Notes: generated from the letters alone by a model not told the origin. Counted from the first letter of the stretch, positions 1-6,461 are shown. The stretch: 9,274 nt of DNA from Desulfurococcales archaeon (GCA_027083115.1 JALWQN010000009.1:1-9274), one strand, 5' to 3'. Numbers and translations are program-made.

Positions 1-370
1 CGGATATAAGGCCTAGCTTCCGAAGCCTACCTAAAACCGCAGAGAACTCGTTCCTGCTTAATCCAACCTCATCCATTATATTTTTTAATTCGGCGGTACC
101 TCCTAATTTCTTAAGGGCCTTCACAAATTTTTCTTCAGGAAGGCCAGAAACTAAATAGTTCATTCCGTCATGAGATAACTTTATTATGAACTTGCTTACG
201 TGGCGAGTCTTAATTAATTCTTTAGTCTCAAGCTCCGCTAAATCCCTCATTATATCCTCTTTTCTCTTGCCTAAAGCCTTAGCAATATCGTCAGCACTAG
301 CTTTACGGGTTTTAGCCACCTCCTCAACGATTAGATACATTCTCCTAGGGAGGATTACCTGATCCTTCAT
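1..370 (-). CDS. pheS: Phenylalanyl-tRNA synthetase alpha subunit, N-terminal part (cut by window edge)
   Basis: This is the first 123 codons of the PheRS alpha subunit, which charges tRNA-Phe as an alpha2beta2 enzyme in the cytoplasm. My reading from the ATG at 370 gives MKDQVILPRRMYLIVEEVAK and then two winged-helix-like units. The first (about residues 10-70) ends in KFIIKLSHDGMNYL. A linker with SGLPEEKFVKALKKLGG follows, and a second unit ends in FSAVLGRLRKLGLIS. That layout, especially the GLPEE linker after the 'G..YL' strand, matches the N-terminal DNA-binding-like domains of archaeal/eukaryotic-type PheRS alpha. The class II catalytic core lies beyond position 1 and cannot be checked. 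In-frame GTG codons at 373 and 379 are alternative starts; GGTGA at 380-376 favours the ATG. A TATA-like element lies about 40 nt upstream. The identification rests on pattern memory of the N-terminus only. Confidence 0.8.
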   Translation of the reverse strand, partial: MKDQVILPRRMYLIVEEVAKTRKASADDIAKALGKRKEDIMRDLAELETKELIKTRHVSKFIIKLSHDGMNYLVSGLPEEKFVKALKKLGGTAELKNIMDEVGLSRNEFSAVLGRLRKLGLIS

Positions 371-408
371 CACCTTCACCAGTCTCTAGGGTTTATCCCT
401 TCCTGAAA

Positions 409-415
409 TTATAAG
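409..415 (-). promoter_or_regulatory. TATA-like box for pheS
   Basis: On the minus strand the sequence reads GGCTTATAATTTC, a good archaeal TATA element. It is centred about 26 nt from a predicted transcript start near 385, which would leave a leader of about 15 nt before the ATG at 370. The core TTATAA is self-complementary, so it could also act towards the plus strand. Position and composition are the only evidence. Confidence 0.5.
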
Positions 416-441
416 CCACAAATATGGATAAGGATTTTAGG

Positions 442-448
442 TTTTAAA
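442..448 (+). promoter_or_regulatory. TATA-like element upstream of the Cys-containing ORF
   Basis: TTTTAAA lies in the spacer between pheS and the next plus-strand ORF. A box here predicts transcription from about 470, just where the open frame of the unknown gene begins (474). It is a weak match with no other support. The rest of the 371-584 spacer shows no tRNA, repeat or other clear element. Confidence 0.3.
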
Positions 449-584
449 CCCCTAACTCTGGTGAGGGAGTTAAGAAACGTTCATCGAAGCTAAGCCTGGA
501 AGAGAAAACAACAACATACTTATTTGGTATCCTATTGCCCTCGCTAAGTTCAGCAACTGCAAATATTGCGGTAAGGAATACTAT

Positions 585-1148
585 TTGCTGGACTGCTATA
601 CGGCAGCTAAAGCAAAATCCTTATTACCTAGGTTCCTCATAATACGTAAACTAAGCAAGAAAATTAGGCTGATCCCATCACCCACAATATCTGCACCCAT
701 ACTCACCCACGAAAAATGCAGCCAGATTACATTCGTCCAAGACGCTCTAAAGCTGAATAACCTGCTTAAGGATGAAAAGAAAGCGGTTGAGACACTCAAG
801 AAAGACACCCCAGAAGAGTATTGGCAACCTATAGTGCCTAAGAGTGTCCTTTACTTACCCTTTCTCCCAGGCAAGGCAAACGTTCCTGAAGCTATCTACA
901 GAACAAATTTAAGTATCCTAAGAGAAATACTGAAGAAACTTTGCCTAAATAAAGGAGTACCACCTACCGAATGGATCCCAGCTCATATGCTTCTAAGCAT
1001 GTCACTCAAGCAATTAACTGCTCACCTCTATGAGGGAAGCAAAACAATCAGCATTAAAGCATTAGATGCGTACCTTTTTAAGAAAGGCATAGCCAACGAG
1101 ATCTTCAAGCAGTTGGGAATACAGTCTCCTGCCAGCATAAAGACCTAA
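585..1148 (+). CDS. Unrecognised protein with upstream Cys pair; probable 5' truncation or frameshift
   Basis: I do not recognise this family. The TTG at 585 is the only canonical start in frame and gives 187 residues, but the frame stays open back to 474. That upstream stretch reads like protein and contains FSNCKYCGKEYY, a CxxCG zinc-knuckle-like pair (codons at 558 and 567). Further cysteines in LLDC and HEKC lie inside the annotated part. Starting at 585 would split the Cys cluster, so the true product probably begins further upstream. No ATG/GTG/TTG exists between the stop at 471 and 585, and no ribosome site precedes the TTG. A GTG at 461 opens an overlapping frame one base out of phase. 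The C-terminal half (about residues 95-187) is helical and basic, with LPFLPGKANVPEAIYR, WIPAHMLL and ALDAYLFKKG. No membrane segment is obvious. It may be a decaying gene, or one with an indel near 482. Confidence 0.5.
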   Translation: MLDCYTAAKAKSLLPRFLIIRKLSKKIRLIPSPTISAPILTHEKCSQITFVQDALKLNNLLKDEKKAVETLKKDTPEEYWQPIVPKSVLYLPFLPGKANVPEAIYRTNLSILREILKKLCLNKGVPPTEWIPAHMLLSMSLKQLTAHLYEGSKTISIKALDAYLFKKGIANEIFKQLGIQSPASIKT

Positions 1149-1166
1149 CCAAATGTAAAGATACCA

Positions 1167-1175
1167 TATATTTAA
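1167..1175 (+). promoter_or_regulatory. TATA-like box for the PhoU/TrkA-C gene
   Basis: ATATTTAAA precedes the ATG at 1220 by about 49 nt. It predicts a transcript start near 1198 and a short leader carrying GGAGGT at 1201-1206, 13 nt before the start codon, with a second purine-rich GGAAGG at 1213-1218. Composition and spacing are typical of an archaeal promoter. Confidence 0.55.
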
Positions 1176-1219
1176 ACTCCTCCTAAACAATCCTTTAAGG
1201 GGAGGTAAGTAAGGAAGGC

Positions 1220-2452
1220 ATGAGTAGCTGGCCTGAAATTAATGAGGAACTTCACAAAAAACTCCATTTCAAGCCCAAAACACCAAAGTATGAGCCCGTC
1301 ACAGTAAGTGAAGCTCTGGCCGAGATGAACGCCTACGTTAATGCAGTTGTTGATCTTGGCACCTATGCCTTCTTATCTGGAGAAAACTCTATATCCAAGC
1401 ACATGATAGAACTTGAGCATATGCTGGATAACATAGCCTACCAAATATTGGCTCATGTGTCTCTTACTGTTGGCCATGACGTAGATAAAGCCATGGGAGC
1501 CATACCTCTTTACATTTACGTGTCGGGGATAGACAAAATAACAGATTCCTTTAAGGATCTTGCTTATCTGTCCCTAATGGGCTATAGCCCTAGCAAACAA
1601 CTCTACAGCTACTATGTATGTCTAAGCGATGTCATAACCTCAACCTTAAATGGCGACTTATTCAACGGTAAAACCATTGGATGGATAAAGGAAGAGTTTG
1701 CTGTTGAGCCTATAGCTCTCCTCCGGAGAAATGAGTGGATACTTATACCTGAGGATGAGACAGTACTCCATCAGAAAGATAGAGTCTACGTCACGGGAGT
1801 TAAGGAAAACATCAATGACTTACTGAAGGAAGTTGGTTTACCTCAGATTGAGGGGGTAATGCCTCCTAAAGACGTCAAGGAAATTGTATCATCAATAGAT
1901 TCTATGATAGATATTGTTAAGCTCCTGAATGACTTAGCCCACTACCAACTGAAAGCCCAGGACCCAAGCATGATTGAGGAAGTTATGGAGATAGAAATGT
2001 TTGTAGATACCTTAAGGTTAAAGGTTTCTGAAAAAATAATGAGAACAAACGTTTTGGACGCCAGAAACAAGTTCAGCTTAATTTCCCTAGTAACTAGGTT
2101 AGAGGACGTAACGGATGCCGTCACTTACACCCTAACCTTGCCTGCAAAGGATGTTTACAGGGATGTTTTATCTCAAATAGTTGAGTCAACAGGTGAGAGA
2201 GTCAGATCATTCATGATTAATAAAGGACTTAATATCAAAGACTTCCAGGATAGGCTCGAAGACCTCGATGCCTCAATACTGGCAGTAAAGAAGAAAGGAG
2301 AGTGGATTGCGATAACTCCATACAATATGGGGAAATTATCAGCTAATCCCGGAGATTCGTTACTTATCATGTATCCCCAAGTACTTGAGGAGGACGTCAT
2401 GAACTTAATGAAGGATTACTCAAAAATCCCCGCTGAAGAAGGTAAGGAATAA
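1220..2452 (+). CDS. PhoU-like / TrkA-C (RCK_C) repeat protein
   Basis: This 410-residue soluble protein has a duplicated architecture. A helical PhoU-like segment (about residues 27-130) is followed by an RCK_C/TrkA-C-like fold (about 140-205; IGWIKEEF, WILIPEDETVLHQKDRVYVTG). A second PhoU-like helical segment (about 220-325) and a second, more divergent RCK_C-like segment (about 340-395; WIAITPYN, PGDSLLIMYP) complete it. This resembles the archaeal family usually described as uncharacterised protein with PhoU and TrkA-C domains (COG3273). RCK_C domains bind small ligands or cations and gate ion transporters, and such proteins often accompany Mg/divalent-cation or K transporters. A regulatory role in ion transport is therefore inferred. 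No transporter lies next to it here, and it seems monocistronic. The acidic tail ends in a TAA that directly abuts the stop of the convergent moaB-like gene. Start chosen: ATG with an upstream GGAGGT and TATA box. Confidence 0.8.
   Translation: MSSWPEINEELHKKLHFKPKTPKYEPVTVSEALAEMNAYVNAVVDLGTYAFLSGENSISKHMIELEHMLDNIAYQILAHVSLTVGHDVDKAMGAIPLYIYVSGIDKITDSFKDLAYLSLMGYSPSKQLYSYYVCLSDVITSTLNGDLFNGKTIGWIKEEFAVEPIALLRRNEWILIPEDETVLHQKDRVYVTGVKENINDLLKEVGLPQIEGVMPPKDVKEIVSSIDSMIDIVKLLNDLAHYQLKAQDPSMIEEVMEIEMFVDTLRLKVSEKIMRTNVLDARNKFSLISLVTRLEDVTDAVTYTLTLPAKDVYRDVLSQIVESTGERVRSFMINKGLNIKDFQDRLEDLDASILAVKKKGEWIAITPYNMGKLSANPGDSLLIMYPQVLEEDVMNLMKDYSKIPAEEGKE
2422..2426 (-). terminator. Possible T-run terminator for the flippase/DUF59/moaB operon
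   Basis: The minus strand reads GGGATTTTTGAG about 27 nt after the moaB stop, inside the 3' end of the opposing gene. Archaeal termination often needs only a T-rich tract, but five Ts is short and no hairpin is evident. This is a weak candidate. Confidence 0.2.
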
Positions 2453-2962
2453 TTACTTCCTTCTAAGCTCGTAAGCTATGTGTCTGCTTTCAGGAACTAT
2501 TAATTTCGTAAGAGCTAGATTAACAGCGTCCTTCGATCCTGGAGTAACGAACACTACTGAGTAATTTACTCTACACGCCATCGCACGGCTCATTATTGCT
2601 GCCGAACCGTGATTTAAGTAGGTCAAATACCTGAAGAGCTCCCCAAAACCAGGCATTTCTTTACTACATAACCCCTTCACTGCCTCAACAGAAACATCCT
2701 TATCCCCTATTCCAGTCCCTCCAGTAACTACAACAATGTCGCACTTCCTAGAGTATTCTTTTACTACCTCAGCAATCTTCCTGCAGTCATTAGGAACTAT
2801 CGTGTTTTGAACTAGTCTTAAACCCACCGAATCAAGGTAGGATCTCACTAAGCCAGTAACTTCATCCTTCTTCGATCCCTTAAGTATCGAGTCACTAGTA
2901 ACTATCAAACAAAACTTTACCTCTATAAGCCTCGAGGCCTCCCTATGCTCATGCACCGGCAT
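2453..2962 (-). CDS. moaB: MoaB/Mog-family molybdopterin adenylyltransferase-like protein
   Basis: This MoaB/Mog-type protein is predicted to adenylylate molybdopterin before Mo or W insertion, a role shown for archaeal MoaB. From the ATG at 2962 it has 169 residues, typical of the family. Visible landmarks are the N-terminal HEHREAS leader, the first strand VKFCLIVTSDS (about 15-25), the MPT-binding loop TGGTG (80-84) followed by DKDV (the family usually has RDVT; here Lys and Ser are substituted), PGFGELFR, the SRAMA helix and the FVTPGS loop (about 143-148). The frame is open to an ATG at 3025, but that would add 21 basic residues overlapping the upstream gene and unlike the family. Starting at 2962 leaves a 14-nt overlap with the DUF59 gene, with GAAGAGGG just upstream. 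It is last in a three-gene operon. No other molybdopterin genes are in the window. Confidence 0.88.
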   Translation of the reverse strand: MPVHEHREASRLIEVKFCLIVTSDSILKGSKKDEVTGLVRSYLDSVGLRLVQNTIVPNDCRKIAEVVKEYSRKCDIVVVTGGTGIGDKDVSVEAVKGLCSKEMPGFGELFRYLTYLNHGSAAIMSRAMACRVNYSVVFVTPGSKDAVNLALTKLIVPESRHIAYELRRK

Positions 2963-3329
2963 CCTTAGCGCCCTCTTCTTTACTGGATTGTTCCTTAATA
3001 TATTCCTCCACAATATCACGGCCATAAATTTGTTTCAGGAGTTCCCTGCCTTCAGGTGTAACCATAGTTAAGTTCCATGGAGGATCGAACACCAGTTCAG
3101 CATCAACATCCTTCACTCCAGGTATTAACTGAATTGTCTGTACTATATTGCTTATGACCTGCCCAGCAACAGGGCATGTTGGGGAAGTAAGCGTCAATCT
3201 AACGAATACCTTTCCATCACCACTTACTTCAAGCTTGTATATGAGCCCAAGATCCCAAACATTAATGGGTATTTCAGGATCATAAACCTGCTTTAAAGCA
3301 TCAATAATCCTGCTCTTTAACTCGCTCAA
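2949..3329 (-). CDS. DUF59 / MIP18-family Fe-S assembly protein
   Basis: This 126-residue protein belongs to the DUF59/MIP18 (SufT, PaaD-like) family, whose members help mature Fe-S proteins in the cytosol. Diagnostic motifs are DPEIPINVWDLGLIY (residues 17-31), the TSPTCPVA stretch carrying the conserved Cys52, and FDPPWN. A Glu/Lys-rich tail of about 15 residues follows the domain. The start is TTG at 3329. An in-frame TGA lies immediately upstream, and GGTG sits 6 nt before the TTG, so the TTG is well supported. The gene follows the flippase-like gene by 21 nt and overlaps the moaB gene by 14 nt, which implies co-transcription and probably coupled translation. An Fe-S maturation factor beside a molybdopterin enzyme fits supply of Mo/W-Fe-S enzymes, but that link is inferred from position only. 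Confidence 0.88.
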   Translation of the reverse strand: MSELKSRIIDALKQVYDPEIPINVWDLGLIYKLEVSGDGKVFVRLTLTSPTCPVAGQVISNIVQTIQLIPGVKDVDAELVFDPPWNLTMVTPEGRELLKQIYGRDIVEEYIKEQSSKEEGAKDAGA

Positions 3330-3335
3330 TCAATG

Positions 3336-3339
3336 CACC
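3336..3339 (-). promoter_or_regulatory. Ribosome binding site that fixes the TTG start of the DUF59 gene
   Basis: The minus strand reads CCTGGTGCATTGATTG. GGTG pairs with the archaeal anti-Shine-Dalgarno sequence and lies 6 nt before the TTG at 3329. The codon just before that TTG, in frame, is a stop. Confidence 0.5.
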
Positions 3340-3350
3340 AGGTTAATTGT

Positions 3351-4442
3351 TTATGTTCCAGAGTTATTAATTGATTCTTTGTTTGCTTGGTTTTCTTCAG
3401 CGATCTCTTCCCCTGCCTCCCTAGCCTTAATTAGTTGCTTAATCAATCCTGAACCACTGTATCCTAACGCAAAAGCAGAGACTGCGAAGAAAGGATACTC
3501 GCCTATAATATAGTAAATTCTTGTTATTATGCTTATTGTTGCGGCTTCAGCCACACCAATACCTAAAAACGTCAGTAAACCTGTTTGGAAGAACTCGAAA
3601 ACGCCTATTCCGCCTGGCGTCATAGCTGGAAATAACCACATAACTGTATATAGTGAGTCAAAAGCAAGTAATGATTTAGGTAACGATAAGTTAAGCCCTA
3701 TAATTCCTGCTATACCTATGCCGAAAACTGCATTAGCAAGCCTCTCGAGCACGGCCAACCCGAATGCCAAAGCAAGTAATGGGTATGCCCTCTTTATTTG
3801 CGAGATTCTGAACCTGTAATTCTCTGACATACCTTCAATTGATAGGCCTACTTTCTTAAGGAACCTGTCACCGTATTTCTCAACCCACTTATATCGAGGA
3901 AGCAGATAAAGAGCTACGTTACCTCCGAAAATAATTAATGCAGGTATACCTAGACCAACGTAAAGACTTAATGGGGCATTAATCATGAAGAAGGATATGA
4001 ATGTTGTTAAAAGTATTGCTGTGGAGTTAATTAGCCGATGAGCAAATATTGAGGCGGCAGCCCCTTCCCTATCTGTTAGTTTTAGTTTAGTGGCTAGCAA
4101 ATAGCGAGCAACTTCAGTAGCTCCCCCGATAGGAATAATGAATTCAACGAATATTGCTGCAAACATCACCTCACACACCTTAATTACGTTCACCTTATGG
4201 AACATCCTTAGTATTGACCACCATATTAAGCCTTCTAGAACTAAGTAAGCTACCCTACCCAGGTAAGCAATAACGATATCCCTAGGGTTACCCTTAGCTA
4301 TTAACTCAATAAAGTAGGCTACGTTTCCTTTGTAGACATAAATAAATATGAGGGCATATATGACAACACCCACCGCTAAACCAATAGCGTACAGAGCCTT
4401 CTCTCTTCTTTCGCTCAAATCAATACCCTCACTACTTCGCAT
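3351..4442 (-). CDS. UPF0104 / flippase-like polytopic membrane protein
   Basis: This 363-residue integral membrane protein has about eight hydrophobic segments. Approximate positions are residues 15-38, 55-78, 88-108, 128-152, 155-178, 218-245, 255-280 and 285-330. It matches the UPF0104 / lysylphosphatidylglycerol-synthase transmembrane-region family, also called the flippase-like domain. Supporting features are the PIGGATEVARY motif (about 99-109), FAHRL in the fourth segment, and PGGIGVFE (about 277-284). In bacteria the domain forms the membrane half of MprF. Archaeal stand-alone members are uncharacterised or proposed to flip lipid-linked substrates, so the substrate is unknown. There is no C-terminal aminoacyltransferase domain; the tail is short, soluble and Glu/Asn-rich. 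It is the first gene of an operon with DUF59 and moaB. No ribosome site precedes the ATG, and a TATA-like box about 27 nt upstream suggests a leaderless or nearly leaderless transcript. Confidence 0.83.
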   Translation of the reverse strand: MRSSEGIDLSERREKALYAIGLAVGVVIYALIFIYVYKGNVAYFIELIAKGNPRDIVIAYLGRVAYLVLEGLIWWSILRMFHKVNVIKVCEVMFAAIFVEFIIPIGGATEVARYLLATKLKLTDREGAAASIFAHRLINSTAILLTTFISFFMINAPLSLYVGLGIPALIIFGGNVALYLLPRYKWVEKYGDRFLKKVGLSIEGMSENYRFRISQIKRAYPLLALAFGLAVLERLANAVFGIGIAGIIGLNLSLPKSLLAFDSLYTVMWLFPAMTPGGIGVFEFFQTGLLTFLGIGVAEAATISIITRIYYIIGEYPFFAVSAFALGYSGSGLIKQLIKAREAGEEIAEENQANKESINNSGT

Positions 4443-4466
4443 TCATTCTATGCCTTAATGACCTAG

Positions 4467-4477
4467 AATAATTAAAC
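4467..4477 (-). promoter_or_regulatory. TATA-like box for the flippase/DUF59/moaB operon
   Basis: The minus strand reads GTTTAATTATT, centred about 27 nt before the ATG at 4442. It would start transcription at or within a few bases of the start codon. The lack of any ribosome-binding sequence agrees with leaderless initiation. Confidence 0.5.
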
Positions 4478-4483
4478 CCTAAA

Positions 4484-4491
4484 CAATAAAA
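4484..4491 (+). promoter_or_regulatory. TATA-like box for the HMGCS-like/thiolase/DUF35 operon
   Basis: CAATAAAA on the plus strand predicts a start near 4514, giving a leader of about 19 nt with GAGGT at 4522-4526, 6 nt before the ATG at 4533. It lies only a few bases from the minus-strand box of the divergent flippase operon, so the two promoters share a compact control region. Confidence 0.45.
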
Positions 4492-4532
4492 GGAATTCAA
4501 TAATCTATGGTTCATAGGTGTGAGGTTAGATC

Positions 4533-5318
4533 ATGACATTCATTAGAGAATGGGTTACCTACATACCCATATCAACCGCTGTAGTTAATGGTAAAGAGGT
4601 TCCTGCGCCATCTAAGGATGAGGACGAAGTGTCTATGGCATATGAGGTCTTAAGTAAGCTTGACTTACCTACTGGAACAAGACTGATTTTTGTTGTTGAT
4701 GATCATCAACAACCAACTGACTTCCATATAGTTGCTGAGCTTATTGAGTCACCTACATCTATAGTTTCCACATTCACAACAATAGATGATGCTATAGAGT
4801 ACTCCCTTAACGCCCTACCTTCTGTCCTGGTTGTGGTTAGAACTAAGCCTCCAGCAGGCTCAGCAGCTATTATGTTTCGGAAACGTGGTCCAATAAAGAT
4901 CTTAGCCCACGAATTCAGGAAGGAGTCAATGGGTTTCTTGAGAACAACGATAACTGATGAGAGAGCCCTTTCTGACCTCCTGTCCGAGATTGCCTTAAGC
5001 AAAATGCCTGGTCTACTCAGGAAATTCTTTCACTCCAAGAAATCCAAGAAACATAACTTAAGAATAATCAGTGGGTACTTAAGGAAAGAGAAGATACTCA
5101 TTAAAGCCGTTAATTCCTTAAAGCTTAAGGACGTCGACATTAGCCCTGCTCTTGAGGTAGTGAACAAGGGTTTTGAAGGAAATCTCGCTGCAGCCTTCTC
5201 GATGATTAGCGCATTAGAGAGGTGTAAGGATGCTGACGAGGTCTTATTCGTTTATGAGTCTGGAAGTGGAGGGATTTACGCTCTTATCCTTAAGCGCGAT
5301 GAGAGGTGGGCTATTTGA
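4533..5318 (+). CDS. Degenerate HMG-CoA synthase-like (thiolase-fold) protein lacking the catalytic Cys
   Basis: This 261-residue protein appears to be a shortened, inactive relative of archaeal HMG-CoA synthase. Residues 10-12 (YIP) match the 'GAYIP' opening. Residues 22-38 (EVPAPSKDEDEVSMAYE) match the 'SVPAPDED..TMA.EA' segment, and residues 61-70 (PTDFHIVAEL) match 'PTATIVAEAIG'. PAGSAAIMF (107-115) fits 'AGGAAY', GFEGNLAAAFSMI near 213-225 fits the 'GN..SG..P..L' region, and YESGSGG (241-247) fits the terminal 'YGSGAGSDAF' motif. Where the family has its nucleophilic Cys (after the IVAE segment), this protein has TFTTIDDA. Its only cysteine is C231, near the end. The segment between the opening strand and the VPAP motif is also shortened. 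It is probably a non-catalytic partner of the thiolase encoded next, with which it overlaps. The alignment is from memory, so homology is likely but unproven. The ATG is supported by GAGGT at a 6-nt spacing. Confidence 0.65.
   Translation: MTFIREWVTYIPISTAVVNGKEVPAPSKDEDEVSMAYEVLSKLDLPTGTRLIFVVDDHQQPTDFHIVAELIESPTSIVSTFTTIDDAIEYSLNALPSVLVVVRTKPPAGSAAIMFRKRGPIKILAHEFRKESMGFLRTTITDERALSDLLSEIALSKMPGLLRKFFHSKKSKKHNLRIISGYLRKEKILIKAVNSLKLKDVDISPALEVVNKGFEGNLAAAFSMISALERCKDADEVLFVYESGSGGIYALILKRDERWAI
5303..5308 (+). promoter_or_regulatory. Ribosome binding site that decides the thiolase start
   Basis: GAGGTG lies 6 nt before the TTG at 5315, ideal spacing. A GTG at 5306 is in frame but falls inside this ribosome site, so it is unlikely to be the start. 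Confidence 0.6.
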
Positions 5319-6457
5319 AGAGCGTATATATTGTTGGCGTTGGGATGACTAGAGTAGGAAAACACACTCACTTATCATTAAGGGACCTAGCTTCCGAAGC
5401 TGTTCTTAAGGCGATTGATGATGCTGGCGGAGAGAAACCTCAGGCGATAGTCGTAGGAAATATGTTGAGTAGCCTAGTAGAGCAGGAGAATCTGGCTGCC
5501 TTAATTGCTGATCACTCAGGCCTTAGGGGCATAAGCGGGTTCAAGACGGAAAGCGCCTGTAGCTCGGGAGGTTCAGCACTTGTTGCAGGCTACTCGCTAG
5601 TTGCTTCAGGTCTATTCGATAAGGTCTTGGTTGTTGGTGTTGAGAAACTTCACGAGAGACCCACCCCAGACACCACTAGGGGTCTTGCCTACGCAGCAGA
5701 CGCAGACTACGAACTGATTTACGGAATTAGCTTTGCTGGACTGAATGCTTTAGTTATGAGGTACTACATGGATAGATACGGGATCTCTAGGGAAGAGATG
5801 GCCTGGTGGCCTGTCATGATGCATGAGAACGGCTACTACAATCCCTTCGCACAATTAAGGAAGAAAATAACCCTTGATGAAGTAATTAATTCTCCAGTAA
5901 TTGCTGACCCAATAAGGCTTTATGATTCGTGCCCCTTAAGTGATGGTGCTGCCGCAGTAATGCTTACTTCGGAGAAGTTCAAGAGCATTAACGATTCCCC
6001 AATAAAAATAAGCGGTGTTGGGGACGCCGTCGACAGTCCTGACCTGTCATCTAGGTTTGAGTTAGATAGGTTGTATGCTTCAAGGCTGTCTGCCGAGAGG
6101 GCGTTTAAGATGGCTAAGAAGGAGGCTAAGCAAGTCGATATAGCTGAAATACACGATGCCTACAGTATAATTGCTGCCATAACGTTGGAGGAAATAGGTT
6201 TTGCTGAGAAAGGAACAGCCCCTAAGCTTTGGGCTGAGGGAAGATTTAGGAAAGGAGATAGACCGGTCATTAATCCTTCAGGAGGGCTAAAGTCCAGAGG
6301 TCATCCGGTAGGTGCTACTGGAGTTTATCAGGCTGCAGAAATAGCGATGCAGCTAAGAGGTGATTTCCCAGGAATGCAGGTAAATGGAGATATCGGTTTG
6401 TCACAAAATGTGGGGGGCGTAGGGTCTAACGTAATAACACTTATTTATACGAGGTGA
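5315..6457 (+). CDS. SCP2-type thiolase (acetyl-CoA acetyltransferase family)
   Basis: This thiolase forms or cleaves 3-ketoacyl-CoA, probably acetoacetyl-CoA, in the cytoplasm. With the TTG start at 5315 it has 380 residues, normal for the archaeal SCP2-like branch. Motifs are the opening VYIVGVGMTRVGKH, the nucleophile in ESACSSGGSA (Cys82), DSCPLSDGAAA, EIHDAYS, the catalytic-base motif GLKSRGHPVGATG (His330), and the glycine-rich end QNVGGVGSN. The last motif lacks the second Cys of classical bacterial thiolases, as usual for this branch. All expected catalytic residues are present, unlike in the upstream HMGCS-like protein. The TTG overlaps the upstream TGA as TTGA, implying translational coupling. 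The DUF35 gene follows after 4 nt. Together they resemble the thiolase/HMG-CoA synthase/DUF35 module of archaeal mevalonate synthesis, though a beta-oxidation role is also possible. Confidence 0.9.
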   Translation: MKSVYIVGVGMTRVGKHTHLSLRDLASEAVLKAIDDAGGEKPQAIVVGNMLSSLVEQENLAALIADHSGLRGISGFKTESACSSGGSALVAGYSLVASGLFDKVLVVGVEKLHERPTPDTTRGLAYAADADYELIYGISFAGLNALVMRYYMDRYGISREEMAWWPVMMHENGYYNPFAQLRKKITLDEVINSPVIADPIRLYDSCPLSDGAAAVMLTSEKFKSINDSPIKISGVGDAVDSPDLSSRFELDRLYASRLSAERAFKMAKKEAKQVDIAEIHDAYSIIAAITLEEIGFAEKGTAPKLWAEGRFRKGDRPVINPSGGLKSRGHPVGATGVYQAAEIAMQLRGDFPGMQVNGDIGLSQNVGGVGSNVITLIYTR

Positions 6458-6458
6458 T
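6451..6458 (+). promoter_or_regulatory. Strong ribosome binding site for the DUF35 gene, overlapping the thiolase stop
   Basis: GAGGTGAT is a near-perfect match to the archaeal anti-Shine-Dalgarno sequence. It contains the thiolase stop (TGA) and sits just before the GTG at 6462. The ATG at 6460 is followed at once by a stop and is not used. Confidence 0.55.
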
Positions 6459-6461
6459 TAT

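Noticed and set aside
12..26. 15-base string CCTAGCTTCCGAAGC, repeated at 5386-5400
   Set aside because: One copy lies in pheS (read antisense) and the other in the thiolase gene, encoding unrelated residues. There are only two copies with no shared flanks, so chance is the simplest explanation.
367..373. GTGATGA on the minus strand, like the C box of a C/D-box guide RNA
   Set aside because: It is made of the GTG and ATG codons at the pheS start, and I found no paired D/C'/D' boxes at suitable spacing.
1177..1205. CTCCTCCT pairing with AGGGGAGG, which could sequester the ribosome site of the PhoU/TrkA-C gene
   Set aside because: The predicted transcript start (about 1198) lies downstream of the left arm, so the hairpin would not be transcribed.
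2963..3025. N-terminal extension of the MoaB-like protein to an ATG at 3025
   Set aside because: The extra 21 residues lie wholly within the DUF59 gene, are unlike the family N-terminus, and the ATG at 2962 directly precedes the expected HEHREAS leader.
3529..3819. Plus-strand 96-codon open frame opposite the flippase-like gene
   Set aside because: It is antisense to transmembrane coding sequence, has no ribosome site and no recognisable domain; it is a shadow of the real gene.
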